Notes under the pieces: generated by a model
Seen by the model: the letters and a program-made list of their open reading frames with translations, nothing else
Databases searched by the model: none
Told to the model about the DNA's origin: nothing
Made by a program: the position numbers and the translations under genes
Shown: positions 50,822 through 59,150 of the stretch, piece by piece
Numbering within the stretch: the stretch's first letter is position 1
Layout: every line of letters begins with the position of its first letter
Assembly: GCA_017480245.1 (NCBI GenBank)
Contig: JAFVBA010000010.1
Span: forward strand, 62,001-126,000
Length of the DNA stretch: 64,000 bases
Direction: 5' to 3'
From: Bacteroidales bacterium
GTDB taxonomy: Bacteria > Bacteroidota > Bacteroidia > Bacteroidales > P3

Positions 50822-53638
50822 ATGAATGCAAGGAATGTAATTTTAAGTTTAGTGTTTGTGCTATTGTTTGGTCTTGATATTCAAGAGATTAAGGCACAGG
50901 CTGCCGCAATCGACGGTACTAATATCGGTTTTATGGAATCCACTCCGCCGTCTTTTAACGGTTGGATAGCAAAAACAGGAACGTATAGCATAACATACGG
51001 TTCTACTAACTCTACTGCTTTTTCTTGGACAACAACATACAATGACCCTTCCTCTGCGACTTTCAGTAGTTGGGGAAGTAGTGGTTCCACTGCTTTTGTT
51101 ATTAATACAACCACAACAGAATACGATGCTAACACTAACGGAAATCTAAAAAAGATTCCTACTCAGTTAGGTTTTACCCGTTCTGTGAGATTAGGACCGA
51201 CTGAATTCGGCGGTGTTGCGGCGGAATTGTCTTACCGTTTGAAAGTAAATGATACTAATTCTCTATTAACTTTCTGTTATGCTATGGTATTGACTGCACC
51301 TCACCCTGGAGACCACTATGCTAATCCTACATTTGAAGTTGATGTTGTGGAGGATAATAGCGATAATCTTTTGACAGAGTGTCTTTTCTTCCAGAATTGC
51401 GGAGATGTTAATACGAGTAATTTGCCATCCGGTTGGCACAAAGGCAAAACCAGTAGTTATAGTGATGAATGGATTTATTTGGATTGGCAACAAATTACAG
51501 TCAATTTGGAAAATTTTTTGAACGAAACGGTAAAACTTCGTATCAGAGTGTCAGGTTGCGGTTACAGTGCGCACGCAGGTTATGGTTATTTCGCTGCTAA
51601 AGTAGGAAAACCGTCCATTTCTCTTTCCGGTTGCGCAGGAGAAGGCGATACGGTTACAACTGCTGAGGCTCCGATAGGATTCAACAAATACGAATGGTTC
51701 CATATTCCTGAAGGAATAACTGACCAGTATGATATAGACTCTTATTTTTCTTCTGACAGTGTGGTTTCTACTGACAGAATCTTAGCTGTAACCAATACTT
51801 TAATGAATAATGAAGACAGCAGAACGTTTGCAGTCCGTCTGACTTCACCTACTCAGCATGTTTCTTGGGACAACAGCCCTGCCCCTGCATGTGTAACTTA
51901 CATTCCTGCAACAGTAAATGATATGCGACCGAGATTTGACAGTATGCAAGTACATAAATATATTCCTACCGACCCTGAAAATCCTGAAGATGAGATAGGA
52001 TTCTTTTTTGAGGACGTTCAACCGCGTAACAACAACTATCCTTTGGATTGGCAGTTGTTTGCTTTTGGTGATGGGGATTCTTTAGAATTTAAAAAGGACA
52101 ATGACGGTCATTGGAAGCCGGATGAAGATGCTACTCCTTTGGCTGAAAACCATGTAAGGATAACTTACAACTCTGTAACTCAACAACCCGATACTGTATT
52201 CCATACTTACAAGACCGGAGAATACACTTTTACCCGTTGTGCGCACTCTTACGCTCTCGACCCTACCGATACTCTTCAATGTACCAAATGCGATACTTTG
52301 CATATCATAGTTCCTGTACGTCCGTCTTTACTTTTGACAAGTGTTGATACAGTTTGTTTCGGTGATAAGGTAACTATCAAAGCTACTTCCCCGGGAGATG
52401 ACGCTACGGGCTACACTTATCAATGGTGGTACGCAGATGCAGATGTTAATTCCACAGAACCGTTTTTTACGGGTAGTGTCCTTGAAATAAATAGCCTTGA
52501 GGAAGATTTAATTGTACATGTTAAGGTAACAACAACCGATGGTTTCTACCGTTGGGGCTGGGATACGGTTATAGTTCAGGCATTCCCTGACATACAGATA
52601 GAAGGCGATACGATGATATGTATAGGCGAGACATTGCATCTGACTGCTACGGATTTAAGCGGCGGAACTTTGGGAATGAAATGGACATACCAAAGACCGA
52701 ATGCTAATACTGAAATACCTCCAACCTCAAACAGCGTAACTTTGGAGGATGCTGTCAAACAAGATACATTAGTTTTCATAGTAGCTTCAACAACCAACGG
52801 ATGCGTTTCTTACAAATCAGCACAGATTATAGTAGTTGATCCAAAGGTTACTTCCAATAAGAAAGAAATTTGTATTGGCGATGAGGTAATTCTTACAGGC
52901 AGTGGCGCAGTTGATTATTCCTGGGCGGCAAATCCTAAAGACGCAACATTGGAAGAAGATGTTAAAGGAATGAATCCTGTAAAAGTTGCCCCTATTGAGA
53001 CAACCGAATACACGATGACTGGATACGGTCAGAACGGTTGCGCAGCCAAGACGAATATTACAATAACCATCGTACCGGACCCTATAGTTAAGTTCGGTTT
53101 CTCACCAAACTTTGTAGATATGGACGCACCTTTTGTAACCTTTACTGATTCCTCTACATTTTCTGATAAATCTGAGTGGATATTTTCTGATGGCAGCAAA
53201 ATGGAAGGCGGGACGGTTACTCACGAATTTAATGTTTTGAGCGTAGATAGCGTAAGCGTTCATTTGATTACCTCAAACCGTTTGGGTTGTTCGCAAGAAG
53301 GTGATACAACTTTGCCGGTCTCTTTATTCGCTGTGTGGGTCCCTAACGCATTTACACCGGACGGCGACGGAATCAACGATTATTTCTTCTTTATGACTAA
53401 AAACGATATGGAGGATGTAGTATTTGAAGTCTTCGACCGTTGGGGTACTAAAGTATTTTCTTATGATGTTAAAAAATATACTTACACCGGCGATGCAGAT
53501 ATAGCAAAGCTTGGTTGGAATGGTAAATACAACGGCAAATATGTACAAAACGGTTCATATGTTTGGCGATTGTCTTACCGCAGGCCTGACAACACCAGAG
53601 TATATGACCGACAGGGAACGGTAATGTCAATAAGGTAG
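50822..53638 (+). CDS. Large exported surface protein with type B (gliding motility-associated) C-terminal sorting domain
   Basis: A 938-aa protein. Signal peptide to about 26 (DIQEIKAQ). A beta-rich N-terminal domain (about 30-270), several Ig-like beta-sandwich modules (about 270-720), a PKD-like domain (about 755-840; VTFTDSSTFSDKSEWIFSDG) and a C-terminal sorting domain (about 845-938) with the hallmark VPNAFTPDGDGINDYF, FDRWGTKVF, WNGKYNGKYVQNGSYVW. This CTD directs export by the type IX secretion system in a PorV/SprF-dependent way. No T9SS machine genes lie in the window. Function is likely adhesion or surface structure. Confidence 0.9.
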   Translation: MNARNVILSLVFVLLFGLDIQEIKAQAAAIDGTNIGFMESTPPSFNGWIAKTGTYSITYGSTNSTAFSWTTTYNDPSSATFSSWGSSGSTAFVINTTTTEYDANTNGNLKKIPTQLGFTRSVRLGPTEFGGVAAELSYRLKVNDTNSLLTFCYAMVLTAPHPGDHYANPTFEVDVVEDNSDNLLTECLFFQNCGDVNTSNLPSGWHKGKTSSYSDEWIYLDWQQITVNLENFLNETVKLRIRVSGCGYSAHAGYGYFAAKVGKPSISLSGCAGEGDTVTTAEAPIGFNKYEWFHIPEGITDQYDIDSYFSSDSVVSTDRILAVTNTLMNNEDSRTFAVRLTSPTQHVSWDNSPAPACVTYIPATVNDMRPRFDSMQVHKYIPTDPENPEDEIGFFFEDVQPRNNNYPLDWQLFAFGDGDSLEFKKDNDGHWKPDEDATPLAENHVRITYNSVTQQPDTVFHTYKTGEYTFTRCAHSYALDPTDTLQCTKCDTLHIIVPVRPSLLLTSVDTVCFGDKVTIKATSPGDDATGYTYQWWYADADVNSTEPFFTGSVLEINSLEEDLIVHVKVTTTDGFYRWGWDTVIVQAFPDIQIEGDTMICIGETLHLTATDLSGGTLGMKWTYQRPNANTEIPPTSNSVTLEDAVKQDTLVFIVASTTNGCVSYKSAQIIVVDPKVTSNKKEICIGDEVILTGSGAVDYSWAANPKDATLEEDVKGMNPVKVAPIETTEYTMTGYGQNGCAAKTNITITIVPDPIVKFGFSPNFVDMDAPFVTFTDSSTFSDKSEWIFSDGSKMEGGTVTHEFNVLSVDSVSVHLITSNRLGCSQEGDTTLPVSLFAVWVPNAFTPDGDGINDYFFFMTKNDMEDVVFEVFDRWGTKVFSYDVKKYTYTGDADIAKLGWNGKYNGKYVQNGSYVWRLSYRRPDNTRVYDRQGTVMSIR

Positions 53639-53661
53639 AAAATAATCACACATATAAATTT

Positions 53662-53706
53662 AATAACCACGCATAATATTTTACTAATGTGCGTGGTTAT
53701 TTTTTT
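53662..53706 (+). terminator. Terminator after the type B sorted protein gene
   Basis: AATAACCACGC (53662-53672) pairs with GCGTGGTTATT (53691-53701), followed by six T. Confidence 0.85.
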
Positions 53707-53740
53707 AAGAAGCCTTTGCAGTTTTGCTGCGCTTCTTTTT
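53707..53740 (+). terminator. Second hairpin in tandem
   Basis: AAGAAGC (53707-53713) pairs with GCTTCTT (53731-53737), with an inner GCAG/CTGC, followed by TTT. It backs up the first terminator before the convergent phosphohexomutase gene. Confidence 0.55.
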
Positions 53741-53762
53741 GAATTATTGTTATCTCAATTCA

Positions 53763-55499
53763 TTAATTCAAATTCAATTCGTGTTTGATTTTTTCTATCT
53801 TTTCAAGAGATTTTTCTTGCAATTGCTCGAAGTTATCGCCCAAAGAATATTCGCTTCTCACACCGAAATAGAATTTTATCTTAGGTTCTGTTCCCGAAGG
53901 GCGCACTGAGATTTTGCTTCCGTCTTTTAAGAAGAACTGCAACACGTTTGATTTCGGCAATGTCAGTTTTTCTTCTTTGTTTTTCTGCAAATCTTTAGAT
54001 ATTTGTTCTTCGTAGTCGTTTATCTTCACAACTTTTTGTCCCAATATTTCTTTCGAAGGATTTGAACGGAAGTCTGACATCATTTTTTCTATTTCTTCCG
54101 CTCCTGTCTTGCCTTTTCTGACTATTGACAACAGACTTTCTTGATAGTAACCGTACTTTTGATATATCTCCAACAGGATTTCGTACAGCGTTCTGCCTTG
54201 TTGCTTTGCCCATGCCGCCATTTCTGCCAACAAACAGCAAGTTGCCACTGCGTCTTTGTCCCTTACCATATCCGAAGGCATATATCCGTAACTTTCTTCG
54301 CCCCCTCCTATGTATTTTTCTTTGCCTTCAAGCGACAGAACCTTGTCGGCAATCCATTTAAATCCCGTAAGAACGTCATAACATTTGACATTGAAATCTT
54401 CAGCAATGACTTTGATTAACTCACTTGTAACAATAGTTTTTATAATGAACTCTTTGCCTTTCAGACGCAGCACTTCCTTATTGCGAAGTAAGATATAATA
54501 AGTAAGAAGTGTCGCCGTTTGATTACCGTTCAACAATACCATATCGCCTTTTTCGTTTCTAACGCACAGAGCTTCCCTGTCTGCGTCAGGATCTGTGGCA
54601 AGAACGATATCACACTGCTTTTCTTCGGCAAGTTTCAGCACTCTGTCCAAAGCAACCCGCTCTTCAGGGTTAGGAGATAAGCAAGTAGGGAAATTTCCGT
54701 CAGGTTTTGATTGCTCAGGTTCTGATATTACGTTATTGAATCCCCATCTTCTTAAAGCCTCAGGCACCATTTTGTAACCTGTTCCGTGTAAAGGTGTGTA
54801 TGCAATGCGGATATTTTTGAATGTATCCAAGTTTGCAGTTGCCAAAGATATGTTTTCTATCTTTTTATAGTAGATTTCGTCAAAAGATTCGTCAAGTAAA
54901 GTTATGTTTTCCATACTTTGTTGCATCTTTACCTGCGAAATGTCGGTTATTTTATTGACTTCATCGATTACATTCACATCGTGCGGCGGTACTAACTGTC
55001 CTCCGTCATTCCAATAGGCTTTGTAACCGTTGTATTCCTTAGGATTGTGGGACGCAGTCAGCATAACGCCGGCATCGCAACCCAATTCCCTGACTGCAAA
55101 TGACAACAAAGGAGTAGGATGTATCTCTTTGAACAAATAAACCTTCATTCCGTTAGCGGCAAATACCTTTGCAACTATCTTAGCAAAGTCTTTACTGTTG
55201 TTTCTTGAGTCAAAAGAAACTGCAACTTTGATTTCCTTTTTGTCTTTGCACTTTTGTTGTATATAATTAGCGAATCCCTGAGTGGATTGTGCCACAACAA
55301 CCGAGTTCATTCTGTTCGTACCAACACCCATTACGCCGCGAAGACCGCCTGTTCCGAAACTGAGTTTTTTATAAAACGCATCGTTAAACTCGTTTGCGTC
55401 TTCCTTTTGAAGTCTTCTTATTTCATTTTTTATTTCTTCGCTGACACTGCTGTTAAGCCAACTTTCAGCATTTTGAATTGCAATTTTGTCAAGTTCCAT
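53763..55499 (-). CDS. Phosphohexomutase (phosphoglucomutase/phosphomannomutase family)
   Basis: A 578-aa alpha-D-phosphohexomutase. The phosphoserine loop MLTASHNPKEYNGYKAYW is near 138-155, the metal loop DPDADREALCV near 305-315, the sugar loop GGEESYGYMPSD near 397-408 and the phosphate loop RPSGTEPKIKFYFG near 534-547. The length (about 580) and TASHNPKEYNGYK fit the bacterial PgcA/PGM2-like group, which interconverts glucose-1- and glucose-6-phosphate. Mannose activity is possible. It is last of a minus-strand run with two Sel1 proteins. Confidence 0.94.
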   Translation of the reverse strand: MELDKIAIQNAESWLNSSVSEEIKNEIRRLQKEDANEFNDAFYKKLSFGTGGLRGVMGVGTNRMNSVVVAQSTQGFANYIQQKCKDKKEIKVAVSFDSRNNSKDFAKIVAKVFAANGMKVYLFKEIHPTPLLSFAVRELGCDAGVMLTASHNPKEYNGYKAYWNDGGQLVPPHDVNVIDEVNKITDISQVKMQQSMENITLLDESFDEIYYKKIENISLATANLDTFKNIRIAYTPLHGTGYKMVPEALRRWGFNNVISEPEQSKPDGNFPTCLSPNPEERVALDRVLKLAEEKQCDIVLATDPDADREALCVRNEKGDMVLLNGNQTATLLTYYILLRNKEVLRLKGKEFIIKTIVTSELIKVIAEDFNVKCYDVLTGFKWIADKVLSLEGKEKYIGGGEESYGYMPSDMVRDKDAVATCCLLAEMAAWAKQQGRTLYEILLEIYQKYGYYQESLLSIVRKGKTGAEEIEKMMSDFRSNPSKEILGQKVVKINDYEEQISKDLQKNKEEKLTLPKSNVLQFFLKDGSKISVRPSGTEPKIKFYFGVRSEYSLGDNFEQLQEKSLEKIEKIKHELNLN

Positions 55500-55505
55500 A
55501 GTGAT

Positions 55506-56516
55506 TTATCTTCTTTTTTTACTTAAACGGACAGCCTCAAGTAAGGAAAGTTGATTGATAGCTTCCACATTACCCAATTCAGCAGCTTTTCTGTAACATT
55601 TTTCTGCCTCTTTACTGTCTTGTTTCAGATTAATACCGTACTCATATTCCTTGCCGAGAATTAACCAACTCTCCGCACGGGTTATTTTCTTGATGTCCAT
55701 ATCCAAAAATCCGCTCATATCTTGATATTTGTTGTAACGGTAGATGGCATTCATTTCTTTAGCAAGAGAAAGTCCTTGTTCGCCGGCAAGATTGTAGTAT
55801 TGCATGGCTTTTTGAGGGTCTTTTTCTATACCGTTACCGTAATATAACATCTCGGCATAAGTAAATTGCGCAATAGGGTCATTATTTCTCAAAGGAATAT
55901 CAATAAGGGATAATGCTCTTTCGTAATCCGGTTTTACGCTTTGGTTACAAGAAAGTATGTAAGCCAAACATGCCATTGACGGAGTGTCATTTTGTGCTAC
56001 TGCTTTTTCATACCAATAAGCTGCCTCCTGAAGATTTTGTTCTACGGGGTTACCTTCCAAATACATATCGCCCAAACGTCTTTGTGCATAAACTTCATTT
56101 CTTTCTGCGCACACACGGTACCAAAGCATTGCGCGGGCAAGTGATTTTGTTGTGCCTATTCCTTGGTCAAACATCGTTGCGACTTTCATCTGAGATTTCT
56201 CATTACCTCTTTCGGCTGCCTTAAGATAATAATTAAAAGCGTTTGTAAGATTTTGAGTTGTTCCAAGACCGTTTTCATACATGTAAGCAGTTTTGTATTG
56301 GCTCTCAACATTATTTTTATCTGCCGCCTGCTTGTACCAAACGAACGCATCTTTATAAGACTGCAACATTCCGATACCGTTATAATACTGATTTGCTAAC
56401 TCATACATACTTCTGACGTTTCCGCTTTTGGCTTTCTGCAAAAGACCTTGCGCATCAGCAGTAGGAATCATCAATCCGATAAAAGCAATTATTAAAAAAC
56501 TCTTCTTTATATTCAT
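55506..56516 (-). CDS. Sel1-repeat protein, exported
   Basis: A 336-aa protein with signal peptide (to about 22, PTADAQG) and at least six Sel1-like repeats of about 36 residues, each with the A-x(2)-L-(A/G)-x(2)-Y-x-x-G pattern (for example MYELANQYYNGIGMLQSYKDAFVWYKQAA). Sel1 solenoids mediate protein-protein contacts; no catalytic domain is present. It starts 66 bases after another Sel1 gene, likely a paralogue, and stops 6 bases before the phosphohexomutase. Confidence 0.85.
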   Translation of the reverse strand: MNIKKSFLIIAFIGLMIPTADAQGLLQKAKSGNVRSMYELANQYYNGIGMLQSYKDAFVWYKQAADKNNVESQYKTAYMYENGLGTTQNLTNAFNYYLKAAERGNEKSQMKVATMFDQGIGTTKSLARAMLWYRVCAERNEVYAQRRLGDMYLEGNPVEQNLQEAAYWYEKAVAQNDTPSMACLAYILSCNQSVKPDYERALSLIDIPLRNNDPIAQFTYAEMLYYGNGIEKDPQKAMQYYNLAGEQGLSLAKEMNAIYRYNKYQDMSGFLDMDIKKITRAESWLILGKEYEYGINLKQDSKEAEKCYRKAAELGNVEAINQLSLLEAVRLSKKRR

Positions 56517-56545
56517 TTTATATTATATTTTGTGTACAATACCCA

Positions 56546-56580
56546 TTATATGTTACATACTACATATTACATACTAAATA
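56546..56580 (-). repeat. Five-unit heptad array between the two Sel1 genes
   Basis: TTATATG, TTACATA, CTACATA, TTACATA, CTAAATA in register (plus-strand reading), ending directly before the stop codon of the upstream Sel1 gene. Confidence 0.75.
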
Positions 56581-56582
56581 AA

Positions 56583-57164
56583 TTAGTCTTCGTATTGCCA
56601 AAGTTCCTCTTTATTCCAAAATTCCAAAGCCGTAGGATAGCCTTCGTTGAAAGCAAGTTTGATGTAGTTTATTCCTTTAGCGATGTCTTTTTTCACACCT
56701 TGCCCGTAGTAAAGCATAGTTCCCGTTTTGAACATTGCTTTTGCCAAATTGCCTTTGTCTGCGGCTTTTTTGTAATAAGAAAAAGCAGTTTGAAGGTTTT
56801 TATTCGTCCCTACGCCTTTCTCATACATCTCACCCAAACAATAAGTAGCCTCATACATTCCCAAAGTATCAGCTTGGTTGAAATAAGTAAATGCAAGATG
56901 GAAGTTTTGCTGCACTTCTATACCATAATAATACAATTCGCCTAAAGCCAACGCCGCATCCTTTTGATTTTGTGTAGCCGCTTTTTTGTACCAATACAAA
57001 GACTTGGCAATATCTTTCTGGTAACGGTTGTCTTGCGAATACATACGACCCAATTTATACTGGGCGTTGGCATCACCGTCCTGTGCAGCACGCATAAAAG
57101 TTATTTGACTGTTTGCACTTAAGTAAAAAAGACTTACAACGGCAAATAGAACCGACTTTTTCAT
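56583..57164 (-). CDS. Sel1-repeat protein, exported (shorter paralogue)
   Basis: A 193-aa protein. ATG 57164 is chosen because it begins the signal peptide MKKSVLFAVVSLFYLSANSQ; two in-frame ATGs 4 and 8 codons upstream would add a polar stretch in front of it. Four Sel1 repeats follow (for example DANAQYKLGRMYSQDNRYQK, then AALALGELYYYGIEVQQN and AKAMFKTGTMLYYGQGVKK). It is the first gene of the Sel1-Sel1-phosphohexomutase run. Role unknown; probably a periplasmic scaffold. Confidence 0.83.
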   Translation of the reverse strand: MKKSVLFAVVSLFYLSANSQITFMRAAQDGDANAQYKLGRMYSQDNRYQKDIAKSLYWYKKAATQNQKDAALALGELYYYGIEVQQNFHLAFTYFNQADTLGMYEATYCLGEMYEKGVGTNKNLQTAFSYYKKAADKGNLAKAMFKTGTMLYYGQGVKKDIAKGINYIKLAFNEGYPTALEFWNKEELWQYED

Positions 57165-57205
57165 TATGTTATTCATTTCAAAATACACTTTTTCTAATTA
57201 AACCA

Positions 57206-57213
57206 CAAAATTA
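57206..57213 (-). promoter_or_regulatory. -7 box (TAATTTTG, minus strand) of the Sel1 unit
   Basis: TAATTTTG on the minus strand 42 bases before the ATG at 57164. Confidence 0.6.
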
Positions 57214-57397
57214 CTAAATTTTTATCAAAAAATACGCCGTTTTAGTTAAAAGAAATAAAAATTTTATGAAAAAATGATGTATGAATATTGCCAAGTAAAA
57301 AATCTAACTACAAATTTGAGAGAATTTCTTCCGCCTTTATTAGATTATGTAGGTACAAAAATCAAATAGAAATCCAATTGATTTTCAGATGTTTTGA

Positions 57398-57490
57398 TTT
57401 TACTAAAATAAAGTGCCGAATCACGAAATTCTTTTCTGAAAAGAGTAAAATGTTTTTTGAAAAGAATTTACTGATTCGGCACCTTATTTA
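57398..57490. repeat. Palindromic element, family B copy 2
   Basis: The first 26 bases are identical to copy 1 (28786-28811). Arms are 57405-57423 and 57472-57490 with two mismatches; the centre is again 48 bp with mini-palindrome cores CTG (57436) and TTG (57457), 21 bp apart. The 7-bp segments next to the arms are exchanged relative to copy 1: CGAAATT on the left here is the inverse of AATTTCG on the right there, and AATTTAC on the right here is the inverse (one mismatch) of GTAGATT on the left there. The remaining 57214-57397 shows no gene. Confidence 0.85.
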
Positions 57491-57533
57491 GATAGCTTTA
57501 TATTGCCTGTGCGGCTCGCACCGATTTATTTTT

Positions 57534-58187
57534 CTAATTATTTACTTTAGGATGATGACCGCACGAGCGAAAGTTTTCTTTCCAATATTTCTCTTCCAAG
57601 GATGAGACAATAACTCCTTTGGATGTTGAAGTATGAACAAAATTATCCCCGTTTAAAAATATACCGACGTGATTTACTCCGTTCTTGCCGAAAAATACCA
57701 AATCGCCTTCACGCATCTTTGTTTTGTTACTAAGAATCTTTACTTCGTTTTCCATATCTGCACTGCGGCGCGGCAGAGTTATATCAAAGACATCCTTATA
57801 TACATTATACACAAAGCCGCTGCAATCCACTCCTTGCTTAGTATTTCCTCCCAAAACGTGAGGTGTTCCCACCCAATCCATACAATAAAGAGATAACTTT
57901 GTATCTCTTTTCTTCAAATAGTCTTTTGAATCTTTATAAACCGCATCTTTGGAATTTGTTTTGTTATTTGAAGATGACGAAGAGGAAGAAGATGATGAGG
58001 AATTGTTGGAAGAAGACGGTTTTTTGCGATTGGAAGTTGAAGAAGAGGTGGATGTCGGTTTTTTTGTGCGGTTTTGTGATGTTCTTTGCCTTGAATTGTT
58101 TTGCAAAGCCTCATTTACGGGCATACAAGACGCCATCAACAAGACTATTGCGGCAAAAAACAAAAATGTTTTCAGTTGTCTTTTCAT
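57534..58187 (-). CDS. NlpC/P60 lipoprotein, probable peptidoglycan endopeptidase
   Basis: A 217-aa lipoprotein: lipobox LLMASC with Cys21, a low-complexity Ser/Asn/Lys/Thr linker (about 31-80, with 11 consecutive Ser), then the NlpC/P60 domain with catalytic Cys122 in QGVDCSGFVYNVY, His near 172 in GVNHVGIFL and a third polar residue in NFVHTSTSKGV. These enzymes cut D-Glu-diaminopimelate or related peptide bonds in the wall. It stops the rfbD transcript or is co-transcribed with it (24 bases apart). Confidence 0.92.
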   Translation of the reverse strand: MKRQLKTFLFFAAIVLLMASCMPVNEALQNNSRQRTSQNRTKKPTSTSSSTSNRKKPSSSNNSSSSSSSSSSSNNKTNSKDAVYKDSKDYLKKRDTKLSLYCMDWVGTPHVLGGNTKQGVDCSGFVYNVYKDVFDITLPRRSADMENEVKILSNKTKMREGDLVFFGKNGVNHVGIFLNGDNFVHTSTSKGVIVSSLEEKYWKENFRSCGHHPKVNN

Positions 58188-58210
58188 AGTTAAAGGTTAT
58201 TGTTTGAGGA

Positions 58211-59056
58211 TTATTCCACAAGGTCAAGACATTCTCTCAAACTGTCTTCCCAATGAGGAATTTCTATTCTCAGATTTAACTTAATGTCGCTTTTATCCAA
58301 CACACTGTAAGCAGGACGCGGCGCAATGGTAGGGTAATCTTTTGATAATATCGGCATAACTTTGCATTTCAAATTTCTTAGTTCCATAATCTTTCTTGCG
58401 AAATCATACCACGAACAAACGCCTTCATTGGAGAAATGGAAAATATTGTCAATCGGCATGTGTTCTACCATCTTCATTATAGTCTTTGCCAAATCCGTTG
58501 CGTAGGTTGGGGTACCTATTTGGTCAAAAACTACATTTAATGTGCTTTTTGTGGCACCTAATTTCAGCATTGTCAAAACGAAATTCTGTCCGAACTCACT
58601 ATACAACCACGAAGTGCGGATTATTTTTGCGTCTTTGTTGCAACGCAGGATTTTTTTCTCCCCCTGCAATTTTGTTATTCCGTAAATACTTTTTGGATTG
58701 GTATCTGCTTTTGTAGAATAAGGAACAGAACTTTTGCCGTCAAAGACATAGTCTGTTGAGATGTGAATAAAACGTGTCTTATACTTCTTTGCGTATTTTG
58801 CAAGCAGATAAGGAGCTGTTGTATTCAATGCAAGAGCTTTGTCATAGTCGTTTTCAGCGTTATCAACTGCAGTGTAAGCGGCGCAATTTATCAAAAAATC
58901 AAACTGTCCTGACTTAAGATAATTGTCAATCTCCTCTTCAATGGTTACATTCAACTCTTCAATGTCCGTAAATGTGAATTCATGATTGTGATTAGGGGCA
59001 ATCTTCCTTATACTTTGCCCTAACTGTCCGTCTGCACCGGTGATTAGTATCTTCAT
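58211..59056 (-). CDS. rfbD: dTDP-4-dehydrorhamnose reductase
   Basis: A 281-aa short-chain reductase. The start is ATG 59056 (MKILITGADGQLGQSI, NADP-binding GxxGxxG); longer in-frame versions begin upstream of the -7 box. The catalytic block STDYVFDG near 103-110 and YGITKLQGEK near 129-138 are present. RfbD makes dTDP-L-rhamnose, used in surface glycans. The rfbA, rfbB and rfbC genes are not in the window, so the pathway must be completed elsewhere. Next to an O-antigen ligase-like gene. Confidence 0.93.
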   Translation of the reverse strand: MKILITGADGQLGQSIRKIAPNHNHEFTFTDIEELNVTIEEEIDNYLKSGQFDFLINCAAYTAVDNAENDYDKALALNTTAPYLLAKYAKKYKTRFIHISTDYVFDGKSSVPYSTKADTNPKSIYGITKLQGEKKILRCNKDAKIIRTSWLYSEFGQNFVLTMLKLGATKSTLNVVFDQIGTPTYATDLAKTIMKMVEHMPIDNIFHFSNEGVCSWYDFARKIMELRNLKCKVMPILSKDYPTIAPRPAYSVLDKSDIKLNLRIEIPHWEDSLRECLDLVE

Positions 59057-59083
59057 TTTTGAAATTTTTTTATAATTTTGCCG

Positions 59084-59091
59084 CAAAATTA
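59084..59091 (-). promoter_or_regulatory. -7 box (TAATTTTG, minus strand) of rfbD
   Basis: TAATTTTG on the minus strand, 28 bases before the ATG at 59056; back to back with the box at 59114. Confidence 0.6.
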
Positions 59092-59113
59092 ATACAAATT
59101 TTGTTTTAGTTCG

Positions 59114-59121
59114 TACCTTTG
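59114..59121 (+). promoter_or_regulatory. -7 box (TACCTTTG) of the O-antigen ligase-like gene
   Basis: TACCTTTG followed by CAAAT, 29 bases before the ATG at 59151. Confidence 0.6.
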
Positions 59122-59150
59122 CAAATAATTTTTTGCTAAAATTTTGAATT

